NCBI GenBank assembly: GCA_947650285.1
Contig: CANTFL010000545.1
Location: 62,001 to 126,000 of the forward strand
From: Hyaloperonospora brassicae
Lineage: Eukaryota > Oomycota > Peronosporomycetes > Peronosporales > Peronosporaceae
Reading direction: 5' to 3'
Length of the DNA: 64,000 nucleotides
Every line of letters starts with the position of its first letter. Position 1 is the stretch's first letter. A program made the position numbers and the translations under genes. Of the stretch, positions 56,786 to 64,000 are shown piece after piece. Under the pieces are notes generated by a model. It was given only the letters and a program-made list of their open reading frames with translations, ran no database searches and was not told the DNA's origin.

Positions 56786-59700
56786 ATGGCGGCACAGGCG
56801 CGCGCGCTCGAGGACGAAGTGCAGCGGCTGGGCGAGCAAGAGCCGACCAAGCACACGGCGCTGGTGAAGCAGCGACTGTTTAGCCGCGTGGGCCAGTTCC
56901 TCATGGGCAGTCTGAACATGCAGCACTGGTGGTGCGATCACGCGTCGCTGATGGTGTTTATGATGCGCGTGCTGGAGCTCTATCCGGCGTCCGAGAGCGT
57001 CTGTGCGTTCTACAAGCGCATGGAGCAGCAGCTCCGTCAGTGTCGACAATGGTGAAGCGAAAAGACACGCAGCAGTGTGCACGGAAACAGGAGCGACAGG
57101 AGGCGGCGGCGGAGACTGACGTTTGTGCACTGTTTTGTGTCCTGTCGCTGTGTTTGTCTTGCTCTGTTTGTTTGCCATTGCTGTGTGGCTGTTCTTGCTG
57201 CCTCTTTCGGGCTGTAGCGTCGATACGTACCACGCGGCGTTGCCCAGCGTCCGTGTGGAGCTGGAGTTCGAGTTCACATCTGAATCGATTACGTCTTACT
57301 TTGTCAAGCTGCAAGAACTGGACGCTGATCGAGTGCAGCGGCAGCTGGCAGATACGTCCATGGGGCTGACCAGTGCTGTGCCAGGGAAGCTGAAAGTTAT
57401 GGCACACACGCTGTACGAAGTACTTCATCAACGGCGTCTGCTATCGGACTTCCGTATCGTCCGCGTGCTGTCGAGGGTAAGCAAAAATGGATTTCATTGG
57501 CTACTTTGCTTGCCGTGGACTGCGCGCGCGCTGATGTCATTGTCAGTGGGTTTCTTCTCCATTCGCAGACGTAAAAGCAAATTCGTATCTGGAAGGCTTG
57601 CGCGGTTGTGCTGGGCTGTATCAGCTGCTGGTGTCGCCGGATTCTGCAGTTCGGTACGCACTTGCTTTTGCGTGTCCTCATTCTACTGCGATCTGTTCCA
57701 TGCTCCGTGGAAGATATATGATGTGCGGTGGTAAACGAATCGTGTTTGCATTGCAGAGAGTGGGCCAAGAACATGGTGCAGCACTTCGGCAAGATCCAGC
57801 TACGTGTCGATTGCGGCGAAGATCAGCATTTACTTGACGTGCTGGATGAGTGGATGTACATACTGGAAAATGAAGAATTCAACAAATCCATGCTGTCACT
57901 CGACTATAAATCGACAGAGGAGCTTCAAGACGTGAGTGTCTTGCCTGCGCGACTGCTGATCCGTTCTACTACCTTAGTCGCACGTCACGGTATTGACGCA
58001 TGTTACTGTTTCATGCATTGCGAAACAACTACAGTTCTTGGAACCAACAAATTGCGTCAAGACTCCGACCAAGTCAATGTTGTGGTCTGCACTTGATGAC
58101 GTTATACAGGTGATAAATAGCTAGAGGTTGATCGTATGGAAAGCGTGTTTGCATGTTGATGTGGTCTGTGTTGATATGGTGTTTAGCAAATGGACGTCGA
58201 CAGCTTGGAAGCGATGTTGGTTTCGTTCGATACGATCCCGGATGTAGTCTTCAATTATTTACAGGAAGCAGACCCTGCAGGAGACCAGACACTTACATTA
58301 GTGGTACGTTTCCTGCTTCCTCCCGCAGTACGCATCAGTAGCTAAACGTTGTTCCCCTTTCCATCTTGTTCTCTAGGTTTCCAAGTGTTTTGCAGTGCTT
58401 TTGCGCTGTCTTGGGCACCGTTTCTGGAATCACAGCGCCAATTCGCCCAAAGTTGTGCTGGATGTGATTATGCAGCATTGTCGTCTCAGCTCGTGGCGCG
58501 TGTATGTCACGAAGCAGTTTATCGAGCTTTTACCGCCGCTTCTCGTGACTATCCGACCGCCTCAAGTCATTTGCCAGCCGGTATGCATTGCGTTGGAATC
58601 GTGATGTGTGTTGCGAATTCTGAACAGCTAATGTTATTGCTGTAGTCCAACGAAGGAAAACGAGACAAACTTGACTTTTATTTGGGCACACGCAAGAACA
58701 TGATGCAATTCTTGATCGCCGAGGATTTCCGCCCGAAGCATTATGATGCGGTTGCCATTGTGGCAGCGTCGAGGGCAGCTTTTACAATTTTGCACGACTG
58801 CTACGAACATCGTATCCCCGGTTCTGTCGATCACGGTCGAGGAAGTGGACGAGATGAAGGCGCGCTATCAGAATCCATTTCTGTCGACTACTTGGTCTCT
58901 GAGAGCGCTTTCTGGTGGCCGTGCAGCGTGGAAGCTGGTGATGTCACAAACAATGCACTGGGGAAGCTATGGATGAATCATTTGTTTGACATCGTCATTA
59001 TACCTAACAATGTCGAGTCGTTGGTTGACTTGGCGGCGGAGACTACCGCTCTCGTGCTAAGCAAGCATTTGCAGCTGGCTCGTGATGCTGTATATTCGGA
59101 GATTTCTGCGAGCGATGTGGGATATTCGGGATCGAGTGCAGCCGTAACGAAGAGAAAGCCGATCATCACTGGTTTGTTGGAAAAGCTGTGCTCGTGGGGG
59201 ACGATCACAACGATACCGCTCCAGGTCCACGGAGCACTTTTCGAGTCGATCGGAGGAATCTCCGAGCTGCTGAATAGTGTCGTTGCTCAAGCTAACATCA
59301 GTGACCAGCTCAGACATCTTACGACGACTTTGCAGAAATACGAGAAGCACGTCCAACAGTATCTCCAGCGCATGTGTAGTGAGGTGCTTTGCAAAGGCTT
59401 GACGAACCCATTCGGGTTTCCCGTTGTGGCGCAACACATCAGCGCATGTTATTTAAGTCCGACAAACAGCGTCGATCAGATGGTGAACAGGTAGTGTGTT
59501 GTTGCTCGTTTTCACTTTTTGGATGGCGGATGATGGCTTATGTATTCACGTGTGTAGGTTGATTTGCCAATATGCCGTTGACAAAATGCGTCTAGCGCAA
59601 GCTCCCTCCCCTTTAGAAGCTGTTATCTTTTCTGTTCGTCGAAATGCTGAAGCCTTCTTACGCGGTCAGCTTTCCATGCTCCGATCGATGCGACTCTATG

Positions 59701-62700
59701 GTTTTTCGCAAGCAGTCTGTTTGCCCGCTGCAAAGAAGCTTATGTTTGTGTGGTCCCGCATATATGATTTGCTGAGCGTTGACCTGGAGAACGTGTTCAA
59801 TAAAGTGGCGGACGCGAAAGCTAAGACAACGTCCTCGCACCATGTCACGGACACTGGTATCGCAGCAGCACACCTGCTGAAACTTCCGAATTTGATTAAC
59901 GATTTTTTGATCGCTTTGCTAGCGAGTTTGTTCGGCCCTAAAGCTAAACATGCGATAGAGATCACCGAAACTACTCGCGTGCAATGCCTTGACTTTGGAC
60001 TTAAATTCTGGAAGTTCTGGACATCAGTGTCGAAAGACTCAGTTGTGTCTAGCAAACGTGTGGTGGGGCTGATAACTCCATTGGTTGAGTGTATAGCTAG
60101 GGGGTCAGCTTCCGAGAATAAGCGAGCCGCTGAGTTGTTGATGACGGTGTTGGGTTGCCTTTTGGAAGGAAATACTCGTTTGGACGAAGTTACACTGAAT
60201 ATGATCGACAGCATAAAGGGAGAGGCAGCGTCGGTTGAATCCAGACAGTCCACGGACTTTGGTCGTATGACGAAAAAGTTCCGGCAACTGAGCCAAAACT
60301 CACAGTTTTTCACGAAGCGTTCGACAGGATCTGGTGGTGCAAAAAAACTAACGGACATGACCTCTCGATCGAAGTCTGCGATACCACCGAGGACCAAATC
60401 TTCTGCAGGAACGCTCAACTATGCACTCACGTCAATGAGTGTGAAGTCGGCTGGAAAAGCTCAGGATCGCAAGTTAATTGACCTCTCTGGGGCTGATGAA
60501 GTATCGAACCAAGCGGCAGCTCGGAAACAGCATAGTTTCTACTCTGAAGAAGAGTACCACACAGCTTCAAAAAAGGCATCATCTCTTGTAGTAGTTGCAC
60601 CAAGTTCAAAGTCTCCGTTTGACATGGCCCAAGTCATAAAAGGCGTCTCGCACTCGCACCCAAGCTCCTCTACCAAGACAATTCCATCCGAACGACCAAC
60701 AAAACAGGTCGACAGAGATGTCATTGAACACATGGACGAGGAGAAAAAAGAAGAGGATGTTGGTCTACGTTTTGCTGCACTATTTCATCGAATCAAAGCT
60801 ACGCGAAAGCCAATAGCAACCTGCTCGCTGCTACCATTTTACCGGCAGTTGCTTCAAGTTTGCATGCCTGTTCTTCTATCGGGTGAGTTCCAAGATGGAC
60901 GATCTGATAAAGAGCTACAAGCACCTGGGTTAAGTTTCACGAAAAACGCCGACTATGTTCGAGCTTTTCTACCACTGATGCTGGAAGAATGCAACAACGA
61001 AGTGCAAGAAGGCCTCCGGAAATATTGCCGTGGGAATCGGGGTCATCTGCTGCGCTATGAATCCGAAAAGCCACGAGAAGGTATGCGCTGCATCAGCTTC
61101 AGCATTGTCCAGAAGGATGAAGCGCTTCTCACTGGTTTTCAGGCAAAGTTTGGCGGCAAAAGACGTCCGAGAAGTGGCTTCGATGAGAAGTTATTTCGCA
61201 ACGGTGACGTGGTGCTCTTGCAAATTTCCGCGGAAAGCCAAAACCAAGGTAGCTTGATGGGAAAACGGGAGTTTTTAGGTGTCATTTTGATCAGTGAGAC
61301 GGAAAAAGGGCGGAGACAAACATCGTCGACAAAAAAGAATAGCAAGGACAGAGATGAGGAATGTGTAACCGTGCTTTTCCTCAACGACGGCGAGTTGGAC
61401 AACGCTACCGCAAGTGTACGTTCGTTCGCGACGGAAGTACTGGCGGCGAGTGCGATTACCGACACAGAATGGAAGGTGAGTCCACTCTGCAATTTGGTGA
61501 CATCTGCGCGCGAGTACATCGCGCTTCGATCCGTAGACATGCTTCCCGAGCATTTAAGGACGGCTATACTGACCCCAGAAGCTTACAAGTCCACTCAGTC
61601 GGAGCTCATTACCATCACGTCCGCACTGACTGATTTACGATCAAAGCACTCACGTGACAGCCGGTCGGATATCGTAAAGCTTTTGAAGCGCTTGGACAAG
61701 ATTGACGTGATGCTGACGGATCTAAGGGTGAGCTTTCGTGTGAATATGGACGTAGCAGCGATCACTAATCACGCATCCATTGTTTACGGTTCAGTCTACC
61801 AGTATAGGTAAAGCTGTGAACAGGCTGCGCAAGCACGAGGATGCGGAAGTCAAGGCTCTTTCTGACAAGCTGAAAGAAAAGTGGACGAGTCTCTTGGATG
61901 ACAATGCCGCGATGGAGCGTGCGCCTCGCTTTCTATCGCCCGCTCTGTGGGAGGCAATTAAGCTGCAGTACAACTCATCCCAGTTGCAGTCTATTCACAC
62001 GGTGCTAAACAACTACAGCATGGGTGTATCTCTGCTTCAGGGGCCTCCAGGAACAGGTAAGACAAAAACAATAATGGGTCTTCTGGGTGGATTGCTATCG
62101 TTGCGGCTACCGGCTACTGCAGTCATGCCAACGATAAGTTCGAGAAGCAGTACAGGCGACGACAGCAAGGGAGAGTTCAGCAATTTTGAGGCTGCACGAT
62201 CTCGCGGTGTGAGTGCTGCACCGTCCAGTGGACCCACATCGACTCGACCTACAGCGACGCCATTCTCCTTGAGTGGGATTACATCTGCTCTAGGAAGTGT
62301 CCTACGTCGTTCCTCCGACTCCTCGGCACCTGGCCCTAGTCGAACAACCATTCAGTCGCTAAAAAATGGTGGCGCATCGCGCAGTCGGTTAGAAACCAAG
62401 CTGTCATCTCGTACGACCCATCAGCCGCCACAGTCAAACTTGGTGGTAAAGCGCCGGGTCATATCAAGAGCGATGTCGGAGCATTTGACGGGTCGAACAA
62501 ACAACATCCTGGTTTGTGCGCCATCCAACGGAGCCGTAAACGAGCTGGTGCTGCGCATCGTTACCGACGGGCTAATGGATAGCTCTGGCAATGTCACGAA
62601 AGTCCGAGCACCAAGTGTACACCATGACGCATTGTCAGATGAACGGATTTCTATCATTCGCCTCGGAAATGCAGGCGAAGATGCATCCGAAATTGTCGGT

Positions 62701-64000
62701 TCTGTATGCTTGCCACATATCATCCGGCGCGAAATGGCCATTCATCCAAAAGCAATGGAATTGAACTTGCTCCAAGAAACACAGCGACAATTGCGAAGTT
62801 CGATTCGCGATTTCCACAACAAAACAGACGATCCCGATGGACCCAAGAAAGACCGAAAAGCGCTTGCCATGATGCACAAACAACTGACGGGATGCTCAGG
62901 TAAGATCAGGCGCTTGCGGGATGAAGTGACTGCCATTCGGGCGAAAATGACGGAAAGCCTTTTGTCCAAGGCGAGCATTATTGCTTGTACGCTGTCGAAG
63001 GCAGGTAGTGGTGATTTCTTGGGACTGAAGCATGGCTTTGACGCCCTCATCATTGATGAAGCGGCCCAGGCAGTCGAGCTAAGCACACTTGTGCCGATTC
63101 GAGAGCGCGTAGCTCGGGTTGTGCTAGTAGGCGATCCGAAACAGCTTCCTGCGACAGTGAAGAGCGTTGTCGCGGCGAAGGCACGGTACGACCGGTCGCT
63201 GTTCGAAAGGATTGCAGAGAGCGGGGTCGCGCCATCGATGCTTCGTGTGCAATATCGCATGCACCCGTTTTTACGGGAATTTCCGTCCGAGAGGTTTTAC
63301 GGAGGAATGTTGACAGATGGGCCTAGCGTTATGAAGCGAGTTCAGAAGGTCTGCTCTGGCGTATATGCGCACACGAGCTTTCAGCCTTTCTTGTTGTACG
63401 ATGTTGAGAATTCGCGGGAGGAAGACATGAACGGGTCAAAGTACAACCGCGTTGAAGCTGCATTTTGTGTCAGTCTGTGCCGCAACATGTTCAGCATCTG
63501 CGCGGAGACACGCATCAACAAGTGGAGCGTTGGGTTCGTGTCACCGTACAAGGAACAAGTGCGTGTCCTCAGGCAAGAAATAACGCGCTCAGGGATCCCA
63601 GCAAGTGTGTCCGTCGAGGTAAATACGGTGGACGGGTTTCAGGGTCGGGAGAAAGACGTGATTGTGTTTTCATGCGTGCGCTCATCTCGGCGCGGGGGTA
63701 TCGGTTTCTTGCGCGACGTCCGCCGACTAAACGTGGCAATCACGCGAGCACGCTACTGCCTGTACGTTATTGGAAACGTGAGCACGCTGATGCGCGATGA
63801 AACGTGGGCTGCATTGATCAAGAGCGCTCGAGACCGCAAGCTTGTTATTCGCACGGAGGGAGAGGATTTTTCTGCTGTAGTGAAAAGGCTTGCGACGGAC
63901 AAATACCGTGAGCTGGCTGAACACTACAAGTCCATGCACGTCAAAGTGGCTCCGAAGTCGGTAGCCACCGTGAAACCTGTGAAGACCATTGAGAACAAAC
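56786..64000 (+). CDS. SEN1: SEN1/senataxin-type SF1 helicase with internal TFIIS N-terminal domain (3' end off-window)
   Basis: Nine exons fit in phase: 56786-57051, 57218-57476, 57547-57653, 57757-57931, 58187-58303, 58377-58580, 58646-59490, 59558-61727 and 61795 to beyond 64000 (about 2116 residues so far). The N-terminal half is the helical SEN1 region. A Ser/Lys-rich linker lies near residues 860-1060. The stalk block SAREYIALRSVDMLP precedes a TFIIS N-terminal (LW) domain at about 1357-1415 (VKLLKRLDKIDVMLTDLR, then TSIGKAVNRLRKHEDAEVKA). The helicase core has GPPGTGKT (about 1463), a long Ser-rich insert, LVCAPSNGAVNELV, IIDEAAQA (about 1800), VGDPKQLPAT, QYRMHP, VDGFQGREKDVI and LNVAITRAR. 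SEN1 proteins unwind RNA-DNA hybrids and act in transcription termination. Two compensating frame changes appear in exon 7. Confidence 0.9.

Noticed and set aside
56107..56919. Minus frame extending the THEM6-like protein upstream to 56919
   Set aside because: The part beyond 56499 overlaps SEN1 exon 1 and the tandem repeat and is not protein-like. ATG 56499 directly before hydrophobic text is the better start.
57123..57734. 203-codon + frame with hydrophobic start, possible secreted protein
   Set aside because: It runs through SEN1 introns and exons. The in-phase SEN1 exons explain the coding signal.
1..64000. RXLR or Crinkler effector genes
   Set aside because: No frame combines a signal peptide with RXLR/EER or LFLAK-type motifs.
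1..64000. CRISPR arrays, bacterial operons or rRNA genes
   Set aside because: No regularly spaced direct repeats or rRNA-like sequence were seen; the window is eukaryotic.

Overview
The window reads as nuclear DNA of an oomycete, most likely a Peronosporales member (Phytophthora or downy-mildew type). The genes are GC-rich and compact, with short introns (about 60-150 bp), GTRNGT-like donors and CAG/TAG acceptors. There is a Ty3/gypsy chromovirus with a C-terminal chromodomain and a Mutator-like (MULE) element with a FAR1-type transposase. Gene-dense blocks alternate with AT-rich, gene-poor DNA. Species cannot be fixed from the sequence. Spliced models were made by hand from splice consensus, reading phase and protein continuity, without transcript data. 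ATG was required for protein starts.

Layout. 1-3239: the 3' part of a decayed Ty3/gypsy element (integrase, chromodomain, polypurine tract, 3' LTR of 442 bp), with an antisense coding-like stretch between pol and the LTR. 4100-5188: a LYC1-like GNAT acetyltransferase. 7560-10442: an LRR protein followed by a probably N-myristoylated ankyrin-UIM-RING ubiquitin ligase. About 12.2-30.5 kb: an AT-rich desert with no recognisable gene, ending in a solo LTR (30527-30968) of the same family in opposite orientation. 32095-35853: a full-length but dead MULE with perfect 9-bp target duplications.

36247-43238: two same-strand paralogues with Tudor/chromo-barrel-like and PWWP domains, probably chromatin readers. 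Between them lie orphan coding-like exons. 43690-51289: a compact block with a RING-H2 protein, an ankyrin/proline-rich protein divergent from it, an RIIa-guanylate kinase fusion with an apparent frameshift, a PTPMT1-like phosphatase, and a family-16 methyltransferase whose 3' end overlaps the phosphatase by 14 bp. 54615-54943: a 75-residue two-exon gene. 55694-56499: a THEM6-like hotdog protein, divergent from a large SEN1/senataxin-type helicase gene (56786 to beyond 64000). That helicase carries a TFIIS N-terminal (LW) domain between its stalk and the Walker A motif.

The genes do not form a pathway. Themes are ubiquitin ligation (two RING proteins), chromatin and transcription (PWWP pair, SEN1) and ordinary metabolism. 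The least ordinary items are the antisense frame in the gypsy element, the helicase with an inserted TFIIS domain, the RIIa-guanylate kinase, and the AT-rich desert bracketed by inverted LTRs.
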